64,000 nucleotides of DNA, from positions 1 through 64,000 of the forward strand of contig JAKFYB010000006.1 of the NCBI GenBank assembly GCA_021731085.1, read 5' to 3'. Each line of letters opens with the position of its first letter. Position 1 is the first letter of the stretch. The DNA comes from Dehalococcoidia bacterium (lineage in GTDB: Bacteria; Chloroflexota; Dehalococcoidia; DSTF01; JACRBR01). Both the position numbers and the translations under genes were made by a program. Shown one piece after another: positions 35,451 through 44,586 of the stretch. The notes beneath the pieces were generated by a model. The model worked only from the letters and a program-made list of their open reading frames with translations. It ran no database searches and had not been told where the DNA came from.

Positions 35451-36476
35451 CTACGACACCGCCTTTGCTATGAGTTCAAGCAGCGGCGGGGGGCCGCTCA
35501 CCAACATCGTCGTCAGGCAGGTTTCCTTCCACGCCGCGAGGTCATCGCGAATCTTCTCGACCGGCCCGATGAGCGCGGTGTCTTCAACCATTTGTGTCGG
35601 AATCGCAGCCATAGCTTCGCGCTTCTTGCCGACGAGGTAGAGATCCTGCACGCGGAGGCAGACCTCCTCATAGCCGAGACGCGCGAGAACATCGAAGTGG
35701 AAATTGGCGTTGCGCGCGCCCATGCCGCCGGCGTAAAGGGCGAGCATCGGGCGAACCATGTCCGCCGCAGCTTCGATGTCCTTGTTCACGATGACGGGGA
35801 CGATTGCCGTGACTTCGAAGTCATCGGGCTTGCGCCGTGCGCCGTCTTTCGCAAAGCCGACTCCGAGCGCATCGCGGTAGAACTTGTCGCTCTTCGGGGA
35901 CATGAACAGTGGCAGCCAACCGTCGGCGATCTCGGCGGCGAGAGCGACGTTCTTCGGGCCTTCGGCCGCGAGGAATATGGGTATGTCAGTCCGCAATGGA
36001 TGGATCGTCGACTTCAGTGGCTTCCCGAGGTTCATCCCGCCCGGGTACGGCATTTGATAGTGATGGCCGGAGAATTCGACCGGCGCTTCGCGAGCGAAGA
36101 TCCTGTGCAGGATCTCGACGTACTCACGCGTGCGCTCAAGCGGTCGGGGATATGGCTGACCGTACCAGCCTTCTACGACCTGGGGGCCAGATGCGCCCAG
36201 GCCGAGGATGAATCGTCCACCAGAGAGGTGGTCTAGCGACATGGCGGCCATCGCTGTCGCCGCTGGCGTCCGTGCGGAGATCTGCACGATCGATGTGCCG
36301 AGCTTGATGCGCGACGTCTTGGCGCCCCACCATGCGAGTGGTGTCAGCGCATCGGAGCCGTACGCCTCGGCCGTCCACAGCGAGTCGAATCCCAAGTCTT
36401 CAGCGGCGGCGATTTGCTCCTCGACGCCGGCGGGAGGCCCGCTGCTCCAGTATCCGGCCGAAAGTCCGAGCTTCAT
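35451..36476 (-). CDS. LLM-class F420/flavin-dependent oxidoreductase, copy 2
   Basis: The chosen start ATG at 36476 follows GGAGGAGTGAGG. It gives 341 aa beginning MKLGLSAGYWSSGPP. It shares nearly the same barrel motifs with copy 1 (TAEAYGSDALTPLAWWGAK and FILGLGASGPQVVEGWYGQ). The two genes form a minus-strand pair, divergent from the glycolate oxidase operon. Confidence 0.9.
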   Translation of the reverse strand: MKLGLSAGYWSSGPPAGVEEQIAAAEDLGFDSLWTAEAYGSDALTPLAWWGAKTSRIKLGTSIVQISARTPAATAMAAMSLDHLSGGRFILGLGASGPQVVEGWYGQPYPRPLERTREYVEILHRIFAREAPVEFSGHHYQMPYPGGMNLGKPLKSTIHPLRTDIPIFLAAEGPKNVALAAEIADGWLPLFMSPKSDKFYRDALGVGFAKDGARRKPDDFEVTAIVPVIVNKDIEAAADMVRPMLALYAGGMGARNANFHFDVLARLGYEEVCLRVQDLYLVGKKREAMAAIPTQMVEDTALIGPVEKIRDDLAAWKETCLTTMLVSGPPPLLELIAKAVS

Positions 36477-36591
36477 CCTCACTCCTCCACAAATGTAGTT
36501 CCGCCGGATCATACGGCTCAGCCGTAGATGAGGGTAGTGAGTCTCGCGAGCGTTGAGCCCGCGCTCTTAGCGTGAGCCTCAAGTGTCCACG

Positions 36592-38112
36592 ATGCCTATA
36601 CTGAACGTCATGGTCGATAGCGTTGTGCCAGCGTATGTCGTGGGCGACGTCCCTCACGGAGTCGTGTCAGGGGCTCTCCTCAGCGCTCTTGAAGCGATCG
36701 TCGGCAAAACGTACGTTATGTCGACGCCTGAAGACCTGCTTGTATACGAATACGACGCGACCATTGACCGCGCACGTCCCCAAGCGGTCGTCTTGCCGAA
36801 TACGGCTGAACAGGTGGCGGAAGTTGTGCGGGCCGCCAGGCGGTTCGATGTGCCGGTCATTCCTCGCGGGGCTGGCACCGGTATCAGCGGTGGAGCACTC
36901 GCCGCAGTCGGTGGCGTTGTCATCGCGCTCACGCGCATGAAGCGCGTTCTGGAGGTCGACCCCGAGAACCGCATCGCAGTGGTGGAACCCGGCGTCGTGA
37001 ACCTGGATCTGAGTCGCGCAGTAGCGAAGCACGGTCTCTTCTATGCGCCCGATCCTTCCAGCCAGCGGGCCTGTACGCTCGGCGGCAATGTCGCCGAGAA
37101 CGCTGGCGGGCCGCATACGCTTGCGCACGGCGCCACCACCTCGCACGTCCTCGGGCTAGAGCTGGTGCTCGCAAATGGGGACCTCGTTTGGGTTGGCGGC
37201 AGGACGCGCGATGTTCCAGGAATTGATCTGACTGGCGCATTCGTGGGATCGGAAGGGACGTTGGGCGTCGCGACCAAGATTGTCGTTCGGCTCTCGCGCC
37301 TGCCCGAGTCAACACGCACGTTGCTCGCAATCTTCAACCGCCTCGACGATGCAAGCAACGCCGTCACGGCGATCATCGCGGCCGGAATTGTGCCGTCCGC
37401 GCTCGAGATGATGGACAAGATGATCATTCACGCGGTCGAGCAAGCGCTCCACTGCGGGTATCCGCTGGACGCAGAGGCTGTTCTCCTGATCGAGGTCGAT
37501 GGCCTCGAAGAAAGCACTGCAGAGGAATCCACGGAGATCGACCGCATCTGCATCGCTTCGGGCGCGCGCGAGGTGCGACAGGCCGTCGAGCAGGCGGGCC
37601 GGGATCTGCTTTGGGCGGGCAGAAAGTCTTCTCTCAGTGCGCTCGGGCGCTACTTTCCGAACTTCTACGTGCTCGATGGCGTCGTACCCCGAACGAGACT
37701 CGTCGAGGTCCTGCGTGAGTCGAACGCTGTCGCGGAACGATACGGTCTCGCCGTCGCAAACGTCTTCCACGCTGGCGATGGCAACCTACATCCCAACCTC
37801 TTGTTCGACGAACGAGTTCCCGGCACAACGGAGAAGGTGCTCGCCGCAGGGGCGGAAATAATGCGCCTCTGCGTAGACGCCGGTGGGAGTATCACGGGTG
37901 AGCACGGCGTCGGACTCGAGAAGCGCGATTTCATGGCGTGGTTGTTTGATGACGCTGATATGGCGGCAATGGCAAAGCTGAAGCAGGCTTTCGGCGCGGA
38001 CGAATACTTCAACCCCTGCAAGGCGTTCCCATCGCACCGAGGATGCGGGGAGGTAGGACACGCTAACCTCCAACAAGCCGCAGGCCGACTAGGCGGTGAG
38101 CTGTATGTCTGA
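36592..38112 (+). CDS. glcD: Glycolate oxidase-type FAD-linked oxidase, D subunit
   Basis: The 500-aa class protein has the FAD-binding PCMH pattern (PRGAGTGISGGALA, then GGNVAENAGGPHTLAHGAT) and the C-terminal cap with HAGDGNLHPNLLFD and GGSITGEHGVGLEKR. GlcD carries FAD and oxidises glycolate, or D-lactate, to the 2-oxo acid. Start choice is uncertain: ATG 36592 is listed, ATG 36610 is leaderless behind a TATACT box. It is the first gene of a D-E-F operon. Confidence 0.92.
   Translation: MPILNVMVDSVVPAYVVGDVPHGVVSGALLSALEAIVGKTYVMSTPEDLLVYEYDATIDRARPQAVVLPNTAEQVAEVVRAARRFDVPVIPRGAGTGISGGALAAVGGVVIALTRMKRVLEVDPENRIAVVEPGVVNLDLSRAVAKHGLFYAPDPSSQRACTLGGNVAENAGGPHTLAHGATTSHVLGLELVLANGDLVWVGGRTRDVPGIDLTGAFVGSEGTLGVATKIVVRLSRLPESTRTLLAIFNRLDDASNAVTAIIAAGIVPSALEMMDKMIIHAVEQALHCGYPLDAEAVLLIEVDGLEESTAEESTEIDRICIASGAREVRQAVEQAGRDLLWAGRKSSLSALGRYFPNFYVLDGVVPRTRLVEVLRESNAVAERYGLAVANVFHAGDGNLHPNLLFDERVPGTTEKVLAAGAEIMRLCVDAGGSITGEHGVGLEKRDFMAWLFDDADMAAMAKLKQAFGADEYFNPCKAFPSHRGCGEVGHANLQQAAGRLGGELYV
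36597..36609 (+). promoter_or_regulatory. -10 box giving a leaderless glcD transcript
   Basis: TATACT at 36597-36602 is 7 nt from the ATG at 36610, so transcription would start at or next to the start codon. No Shine-Dalgarno is present. A -35 is weak. Confidence 0.5.
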
Positions 38113-39352
38113 GGTCTCAGCTACTACCCGCACAATCGATGCGCGCCACCATGACGTCGACGGTCTCGAACCAGAACTGACCGTCGCGCCTTCGTCGTTG
38201 GTGGAGTTGCAAGCCGCGTTATGCGATGCCCATCGTGAAGGACATCCAGTGGTTCCGATTGGTTCTGGCGCCCGACTTGGAATCGGCAATATACCGAGCG
38301 CCTATCACACCGCGATCTCTACAGAGGCGTTGGACAAAGTCATTGCGTGTGAACCCGCTGACATGACAGTGACGGTTCAAGCCGGAGTTCATATCGCCCA
38401 TCTCCAGGAAGGGCTCGCCGAACATGGTCAGTTTCTGCCGCTGGATGTCGTCGGCGCGCCAGGCACAGTCGGTGGGCTACTCGCGGCGAACGCCTTCGGA
38501 GCGCTCCGCCACCGGTACGGAACCGCGCGCGATTGGCTCATTGGACTTCGGGTCGTGCACGCTGATGGCACGACGAGCAAGTCCGGCGGTCGCGTTGTGA
38601 AGAACGTCAGCGGGTACGATCTGCACAAGGTTCACGTCGGAGCGCTCGGTTCGCTCGCGATCATCGCTGAGGCGACATTCAAGCTAGCGCCGCTTCCCAA
38701 AGCCGACCTGACGCTCGCCCTCGCGTGCCCGTCAGGCAGTGCGGCTGCCTCTGTCATCGCCGAGTGCCACGAACGCGGTCTGAGTCTCATCGCCGCCGAG
38801 ATGCTGTCTCCAACAACGGCTCACGCGATCGAGCAACCGTCGCGGTGGACGGCGCTGCTGCGGATCGCGGGAGGCGCCGCGGCGGTTATTCGCACCGTGC
38901 GAGATGTTCGCGATCTCGCTGTTCTGGCGGATGCAGAAATCGGCGAAGTAGATGAGACGGTATGGGATCGCTGGGGGGCTGTCCTTTCAGGCGATCCACT
39001 CAGACTGCGAGTGAGCGTCCCACCGACGCGCGTAGCCGATACAGCAGAGGCCATCGACCGCCGCTTTGCCGGCGACGGTGTCGCACTTTCGGCCACCGCC
39101 ACTGTCGGACTTCTGAGGGTCAACATGAGTCCGCGCGACGATGCCCGTGTGGCGGTCATCCTGGATCAGGTCAAGGAGATCACATCGGGCCGCGGCGGGC
39201 ACATCATGGTCGATGCCGCGCCACTTGTGGTTAAGCGCGACATCGATGTCTTCGGCCCCTCACGAGACGACATGATCATCATGCGGAGGCTCAAGTCGGA
39301 ATTCGATCCGACGGCCATCTTGTCTCCTGGTCGCTTCATGGGTCGTCTCTGA
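38105..39352 (+). CDS. glcE: Glycolate oxidase FAD-binding subunit E
   Basis: The 415-aa protein carries a second FAD-binding domain (PIGSGARLGIGN, and GAPGTVGGLLAANAFGALRHRYGT with VVKNVSGYDLHK), shorter than GlcD and typical of GlcE. The ATG at 38105 follows GGTGAG and overlaps the end of glcD. The last base is shared with glcF. Confidence 0.9.
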   Translation: MSEVSATTRTIDARHHDVDGLEPELTVAPSSLVELQAALCDAHREGHPVVPIGSGARLGIGNIPSAYHTAISTEALDKVIACEPADMTVTVQAGVHIAHLQEGLAEHGQFLPLDVVGAPGTVGGLLAANAFGALRHRYGTARDWLIGLRVVHADGTTSKSGGRVVKNVSGYDLHKVHVGALGSLAIIAEATFKLAPLPKADLTLALACPSGSAAASVIAECHERGLSLIAAEMLSPTTAHAIEQPSRWTALLRIAGGAAAVIRTVRDVRDLAVLADAEIGEVDETVWDRWGAVLSGDPLRLRVSVPPTRVADTAEAIDRRFAGDGVALSATATVGLLRVNMSPRDDARVAVILDQVKEITSGRGGHIMVDAAPLVVKRDIDVFGPSRDDMIIMRRLKSEFDPTAILSPGRFMGRL

Positions 39353-40647
39353 TGTCGATTGATCTTCACCCAGAAGCCGAACCGCACACCCACGCCCTCC
39401 AGGACGATCTGTCCCGCTGCATCCACTGTGGGTTTTGCCTGCAGGCATGCCCGACGTATCTCGAACTTGGCCTGGAAGCAGACTCGCCACGGGGGCGTAT
39501 TCAGCTCATTTCTGCACTCGCGGAGGGTCGCGCGCGCCCAACACCGTCCGTCCTGGGACACCTGGACCTCTGCCTACAATGCCGCGCCTGTGAGACGGCC
39601 TGTCCCTCGGGCGTTCAGTACGGCCGTATCATGGAGACGGCGCGGGCAACGCTCGTCGAGACGGGAGAGCGACCGTTTGCGTGGCGTCTCCGCATCGCCG
39701 CGATGAGACAGGTTCTCCCCCACAAGACACGCCTGCGCGCGCTTATTGGGCTGCTGCGCGTCTATCAGCAGTCCCCGCTTCGGGAGCGCGTACGCAAGTC
39801 GGGCATCCTTAAACGCCTCCCGGGCGACGTCGCTGAGGCCGAGTCCTCGTTGCCCGAGATGCCACCCGCCTCGTTTGCGCCAACGCCACAGCCCCCTGGT
39901 CTCACAAGCGCAGTCGCCATGCTGACAGGCTGCGTTATGCCGCACCTGTTTCCCAAAGCTCATGAGGCGACCGTGCGGGTGCTGAACCGCCTCGGTTATC
40001 GCGTCGTTTTTCCTGAGAACGAGACATGCTGCGGAGCCTTGAACTTGCACGGTGGGGATCGTGTATTCGCACGCCGACTCGCACGTCGAAACATCGACGC
40101 ATTCCTGTCTCAAGGCGTAGAGGCAATCATCGTCAACTCAGCGGGCTGTGGCTCGACGATGAAGGAGTATGCAGATCTGCTTGCCTATGACGATCAGTAC
40201 CGTGAACGTGCTCGGCGATTCAGTGAACTCACACGGGACGTTCTCGAATTCGTCGCGGCGCATGATCTCGGTCCACTCGGAGAAGTCAGGCGTGTAGTGA
40301 CATATCAGGACTCCTGTCACCTCGTACATGCTCAACGCGTGAAGACAGCGCCGCGCGCGATTCTACGTCAGATCCCGGGGTTGGAGCTACGAGAGATGGA
40401 CTCGCCAGACAAGTGCTGTGGAAGTGCTGGTCTCTATTCGATGGTGCAGCCCGAGATGTCGCAGCGGCTGCTGTCATCGAAGATGGACGATGTGGAAACA
40501 ACAGGAGCGACGTGCGTCGCCACAGCGAATCCCGGCTGCATGACGCAATTGGAGACGGGTTTGCGCCAGCGCGGACTCGGTGGCAGCGCACCGCACGTGA
40601 TCGAACTCCTCGACGAAGCGATGCGCGCAACCCACGGTCGCGACTAG
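39352..40647 (+). CDS. glcF: Glycolate oxidase iron-sulfur subunit F
   Basis: The 431-aa protein has two 4Fe-4S motifs near the N-terminus (CIHCGFCLQACPTYLE and CLQCRACETACPSG) and two CCG heterodisulfide-type domains (CCGALNLHGG and CCGSAGLYS). It passes electrons from GlcD/E to the quinone pool. Start overlaps glcE by one base (TGATG). The operon is divergent from the LLM genes and convergent with the PfkB gene. Confidence 0.92.
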   Translation: MSIDLHPEAEPHTHALQDDLSRCIHCGFCLQACPTYLELGLEADSPRGRIQLISALAEGRARPTPSVLGHLDLCLQCRACETACPSGVQYGRIMETARATLVETGERPFAWRLRIAAMRQVLPHKTRLRALIGLLRVYQQSPLRERVRKSGILKRLPGDVAEAESSLPEMPPASFAPTPQPPGLTSAVAMLTGCVMPHLFPKAHEATVRVLNRLGYRVVFPENETCCGALNLHGGDRVFARRLARRNIDAFLSQGVEAIIVNSAGCGSTMKEYADLLAYDDQYRERARRFSELTRDVLEFVAAHDLGPLGEVRRVVTYQDSCHLVHAQRVKTAPRAILRQIPGLELREMDSPDKCCGSAGLYSMVQPEMSQRLLSSKMDDVETTGATCVATANPGCMTQLETGLRQRGLGGSAPHVIELLDEAMRATHGRD

Positions 40648-41621
40648 ATCAAATCTCTCAGTTGCACCGCGGGTCGGGCGCCAAAGTGGGAGATGATCTC
40701 GGCAGCTGCAATGCTTGCAATGCGGCCACTCTCCGCCAGGCCAAGCCCTTGTGTGTAGCCATAGAGAAACCCGGCCGCGTACAGGTCCCCGGCGCCAGTC
40801 GTATCGACCACGCGCTCGACCGGTGCTGCTTCGATAATGTGTAGCTCGGCACCGCTCATGACGACGCTACCCTTCGCGCTTCGTGTAAGTGCTGCGATTT
40901 CACAGCGATTTCGCACCTGTTCGAGTGCATCCTCGAAAGTTCCGACTTGATACAGCGACATGATCTCTGACTCATTCGCAAACAAGATGTCTACGTGATG
41001 ATCCACGAGATCGCGAAACTCTTCGCGGTAGCGGTCGACGCAAAAGTCATCGGAGAGCGTGAGTGACACTTTGCGTCCGGCTTCGTGCGCTATACGCGCG
41101 GCCTTGAGAAACGCCTCTTTGGCCCCGGGAGGATCCCAGAGATATCCCTCGAGGAATGTGACCTTGGCACTGGCGATCAAATCCACACCCACGTCGTCGC
41201 CCGTGAGTTCCACTCCGGCCCCCAGGAATGTACACATCGTCCGCTGTGCGTCAGGTGTGACGGCGACGAGGCAGCGTCCCGTCGGTGCGCCGCTTACGCT
41301 TGGCGCAACATCGTAGGTTGCGCCCGACGCCTTCATATCGTGCCGGAACACGCGACCAAGCTGGTCATCGGCCACCTTGCCGATGTACGCAGCACGGCCA
41401 CCCAGTGAGCCAAAGCCCGCGACAGTGTTGCCGGCCGATCCACCCGACATCTCAAGCGCCGAAGGCATTGCTGCGTAGAGAGCTTCAGCCTGTTCCGCAT
41501 CCACAAGCGTCATCGCGCCACGCACGAGGCCGTTCGCTGCGATGAACTCCTCGTCTACATCCGCGATTACATCGAGAAGCGCGTTCCCGATGGCGACGAT
41601 GTCGTGCTTCGGCTCTGTCAC
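40644..41621 (-). CDS. PfkB-family carbohydrate kinase (adenosine kinase-like)
   Basis: The GTG at 41621 is chosen because GGGAGG lies about 10 nt upstream; the long frame up to 41888 is not needed. The protein has 325 aa with the PfkB signatures GGSAGNTVAGFGSLGG near residue 50 and DTTGAGDLYAAGFLYG near 255, where the Asp is the catalytic base. It resembles adenosine kinase or ribokinase-like sugar kinases. It shares its last bases with glcF on the other strand. Confidence 0.9.
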   Translation of the reverse strand: MTEPKHDIVAIGNALLDVIADVDEEFIAANGLVRGAMTLVDAEQAEALYAAMPSALEMSGGSAGNTVAGFGSLGGRAAYIGKVADDQLGRVFRHDMKASGATYDVAPSVSGAPTGRCLVAVTPDAQRTMCTFLGAGVELTGDDVGVDLIASAKVTFLEGYLWDPPGAKEAFLKAARIAHEAGRKVSLTLSDDFCVDRYREEFRDLVDHHVDILFANESEIMSLYQVGTFEDALEQVRNRCEIAALTRSAKGSVVMSGAELHIIEAAPVERVVDTTGAGDLYAAGFLYGYTQGLGLAESGRIASIAAAEIISHFGARPAVQLRDLI

Positions 41622-41660
41622 TGGGTGAGATCCTCCCGCAAGAATGGCTCGGCTTCGTGC

Positions 41661-41673
41661 TACGATCGGCGCG
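41661..41673 (+). promoter_or_regulatory. -10 box for the leaderless nuclease lipoprotein gene
   Basis: TACGAT at 41661-41666 is 7 nt before the ATG at 41674, which predicts a transcript starting at the start codon. No -35 is convincing. Confidence 0.45.
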
Positions 41674-42210
41674 ATGCTCGCACGAACTTTCCTGATGCTT
41701 TTAGGCACTTCATTGACGCTGATTTCCTGCGAACAACGGGTGGCCGACACCACGGATGCCGAACGTAGCTGTCCCCCACTCTCTTCGACCCCCGCCCCCA
41801 CAGCCGAAACGGTGTTCTGCGCCGACACGACGACGATGCTACTCGCGCCAGTTGTGCGCGTCGTTGATGGCGACACGATTCGCGCCAAGGTCGACGGCGT
41901 GGAGGAGCCTGTGCGATTCTACGGCATAGATACGCCTGAGCGTGGTGAACGCTGCTTCACGGAAGCTACGGAGCGCACGAAGGATCTCGTCGACCGCCAG
42001 GTGCACCTTCTAGCCGACGCACGCAACCGCGATCGCAACGGCCGACTGTTGCGTTATGTATACACCGAAGGTGGCCTCAGCGTGGACGCTACGCTCATTG
42101 CCGAAGGTCTGGCGTCCGCATGGACCGAGGACGGCGCGCTCCGCGATCCACTTATTGAGCTTGAGCGGGTGGCGAGGGCGGATGGCGTCGGGTGCCTCTG
42201 GGAAGGCTGA
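41674..42210 (+). CDS. Thermonuclease-like (SNase) lipoprotein
   Basis: The ATG at 41674 gives a signal peptide with lipobox LISC (MLARTFLMLLGTSLTLISC); the earlier start at 41644 would spoil it. The SNase domain (from about residue 60) has VVRVVDGDTIRA, FYGIDTPERGERC and RNRDRNGRLLRYVY with the usual catalytic Arg and Asp residues. It should be tethered outside the membrane and cut DNA or RNA in a Ca2+-dependent manner. Confidence 0.88.
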   Translation: MLARTFLMLLGTSLTLISCEQRVADTTDAERSCPPLSSTPAPTAETVFCADTTTMLLAPVVRVVDGDTIRAKVDGVEEPVRFYGIDTPERGERCFTEATERTKDLVDRQVHLLADARNRDRNGRLLRYVYTEGGLSVDATLIAEGLASAWTEDGALRDPLIELERVARADGVGCLWEG

Positions 42211-42303
42211 CGGAAGCCTCCCCAAACGCCGATAGACACTGAGGAGTAGCCTTGCCAGCCTGTGCTACTCTTTGTCGAGTTGAAGGCTAAAAGGAGTACC
42301 CAG

Positions 42304-43227
42304 ATGCGCCCATTTCTACTGATGGCAGCCCTTCTGTTTGCCGCAACATCCGTATTGGCGGCGTGTGGCGGCGACGACAAGACGATCGATATCGGGGACG
42401 GAGAGATCAACGTCAGCGACGACATTCCGGACGACTTTCCTGATGACTTCCCGAAGTACGACGACGCGGAGGTGATGGGTAGCGTCACCAGCGATGCCTC
42501 CGGGAGCGAAGGCACCCTTGTAACGTTCCAGACCGATGACAGCCTGGAGGACGTTGAGGCGTTCTACGAGAGCGAGTTTGAGGACGGGCCATGGCAGCAG
42601 GTGTCGAATAGCAGCTCGAGCCAGGGCGGGAGCTTCCTTGTGGAGAAGGGAGACACCGCGGCTTCCGTGTTCTTCGCCGAAGTTGACGGCAAGACGAGCA
42701 TCCTCGTCACCTATGGCACGAAGGAGGACCTTGGTCTGGACGACTCGTCCGGTGACGACGCATCTGACGACGACGGTAGCTCTTCGGACGACGATGGAGA
42801 GCCTACATCGGAGAGCGACTCATCAACGGATGATGATGCGGGTTCGTCGGACGACGGTGACAGCAGCTCAGGTTCAGACGACCTTCCTGACGAGGTCGAC
42901 CTCGAAGAGGATTTTCCTTCGAGCATTCCACTCCCGGATGGCAGCCGCGTGACGAGCAGCAGTTCGATCGCCAGCGGCGGGTTCAGTACGGTGTATGCGG
43001 AGCTGTACGTGGACCAGAGCATCGATGACTTGCAGACCTACTTCGAAGACACGCTCGCCGATGCTGGCTACACGGAGTCTATCTCTTCATCGTCGGGCGG
43101 TCAGATCTTCCTCTCGTATACGGAGGGAGATGGCAGTAGCGGCAATGGCGTTCTCGTCAACATTTCGGAATCGGGCGTCGACGGATATGCGCTCGTAACG
43201 ATCACGGTTAGCGGGGCTAGCGAGTAA
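42304..43227 (+). CDS. Acidic lipoprotein with two repeated domains
   Basis: The ATG at 42304 follows AAGGAG. A signal peptide with lipobox LAAC is present. The mature protein has two similar domains of about 90 residues (starts about 38 and 195; both contain DDFP or EDFP, then a conserved xx-S-L/I-D-D-L/V-E-x-F/Y pattern) joined by a Ser/Asp-rich acidic linker (about 145-190). The family is not known. An intrinsic terminator follows. Confidence 0.78.
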   Translation: MRPFLLMAALLFAATSVLAACGGDDKTIDIGDGEINVSDDIPDDFPDDFPKYDDAEVMGSVTSDASGSEGTLVTFQTDDSLEDVEAFYESEFEDGPWQQVSNSSSSQGGSFLVEKGDTAASVFFAEVDGKTSILVTYGTKEDLGLDDSSGDDASDDDGSSSDDDGEPTSESDSSTDDDAGSSDDGDSSSGSDDLPDEVDLEEDFPSSIPLPDGSRVTSSSSIASGGFSTVYAELYVDQSIDDLQTYFEDTLADAGYTESISSSSGGQIFLSYTEGDGSSGNGVLVNISESGVDGYALVTITVSGASE

Positions 43228-43253
43228 GACAGGCAGGCACTCTCAGCGAGACA

Positions 43254-43281
43254 GGCCCGGGTGTAGAATCCGGGCCTTTTT
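43254..43281 (+). terminator. Intrinsic terminator after the acidic lipoprotein gene
   Basis: GGCCCGG and CCGGGCC form a 7-bp stem across a 9-nt loop, followed by TTTTT. It lies 27 bp after the stop and separates the gene from the convergent galK. Confidence 0.88.
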
Positions 43282-43347
43282 CCTCCTCCGCGGCATGGAG
43301 TGTCGTCACGTACTTCGTCCGATCAGCAACGACAGGTTGAATTGGGC

Positions 43348-44583
43348 TTACAGACGCCAGGTGCGCAGCCCGTCGCATGGCTCTGACACGTACATCACCG
43401 CCGGCAACCGTGTCCGCTCTCGATACGGCGCAATCACATCGCGCGCGAAGTCCTCAACGCGCTCGGCTCGCACAAGGTTCACGGTGCAGCCACCAAATCC
43501 CGCGCCTGTCAGCCGTGCGCCCAATACGTACTCTTGCGACGACGCCAGTTCGACCAGCAGGTCGAGCTGTATCGAACTGACCTCGTAGTCATCTCGGAGG
43601 CTCGCGTGCGATGCGGCCATCAGCGTCCCGAGACGCTTGAAGTCGTCGTTCTCCAACGCATCCACCGCTTCCGCCACCCGGTCGATCTCGCCGACGACGT
43701 GCCTCGCGCGACGCAACACCACATCGTCAGCATTGATTTCGAGTGTGGCGATCTCATCGGCTCGAACATCGCGCAATGAATGCAGAGAAGGTCGCCCGAG
43801 CAGGTCGCGCAGCCGCGACACTGCCTCCTCGCACTCTCGCCTGCGTTCGTTGTACGCCGACATCACCAGCTCGCGCTGGACAGCGCTGTTCGCTATCACG
43901 ATCGCCAGGCCGTTCTCGGCGAGACGCAGCGGCACGTGCTTGTACGCCAACGTCCTGCAGTCGATCAGTAGCGCATGTCCAGCCTTCGACAGCGCCGAAG
44001 CAAACTGATCCATGATTCCGCACTGCACGCCCACATACTCGTTCTCCGCCCGCTGGCACAACAGCGCGAGATCTCTGTCCTTGATGCCCAGTTCGAATGC
44101 GTCGCGAAACGCAACGGCCGTAGCGACTTCGATGGCGGCCGACGACGAGAGGCCCGCCCCTTGGGGCACGTCGCCGCTAAACGCGGTGTACATGCCATCG
44201 GACTCAACATCGGGACCACGCGCGCCCGCCCACATCACGCCCATGGGATAGTCAAACCACTTGCCTCTCGTGTGGGCGCTCGACCCTTCGGCAAACTCCT
44301 CGATGTCGATGAGCGACGGAGGATCTGCATGATTGACTGACCACCAGTTGACGATATGATCCCCAGACTTTGCCCACGCAAACATCACGGATCGGTTGAT
44401 CGCAAATGGCAGCACCAGACCGTCGTTGTAGTCGACGTGCTCGCCGATCAGGTTCACGCGCCCCGGTGCCGCCGCAATGCCCGATGGATTCAGACGAAAC
44501 TTCTCGCGAAACGCCACCACAAGCGCCGCCACGCGTTCGTCATGGGGCACTGGCACATCGACCAGCGGCAGTTCATCGTCCAT
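43348..44583 (-). CDS. galK: Galactokinase
   Basis: The 411-aa protein is a GHMP kinase with the GalK N-terminal signature GRVNLIGEHVDYNDGLVLPFAI, the phosphate loop GAGLSSSAA and the C-terminal GAGFGGCTVNLV. It phosphorylates galactose to galactose-1-phosphate. A GAGG sequence precedes the start; galT is 3 bp upstream, so the pair is an operon of the Leloir pathway. galE was not seen in the window. Confidence 0.95.
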   Translation of the reverse strand: MDDELPLVDVPVPHDERVAALVVAFREKFRLNPSGIAAAPGRVNLIGEHVDYNDGLVLPFAINRSVMFAWAKSGDHIVNWWSVNHADPPSLIDIEEFAEGSSAHTRGKWFDYPMGVMWAGARGPDVESDGMYTAFSGDVPQGAGLSSSAAIEVATAVAFRDAFELGIKDRDLALLCQRAENEYVGVQCGIMDQFASALSKAGHALLIDCRTLAYKHVPLRLAENGLAIVIANSAVQRELVMSAYNERRRECEEAVSRLRDLLGRPSLHSLRDVRADEIATLEINADDVVLRRARHVVGEIDRVAEAVDALENDDFKRLGTLMAASHASLRDDYEVSSIQLDLLVELASSQEYVLGARLTGAGFGGCTVNLVRAERVEDFARDVIAPYRERTRLPAVMYVSEPCDGLRTWRL

Positions 44584-44586
44584 CCT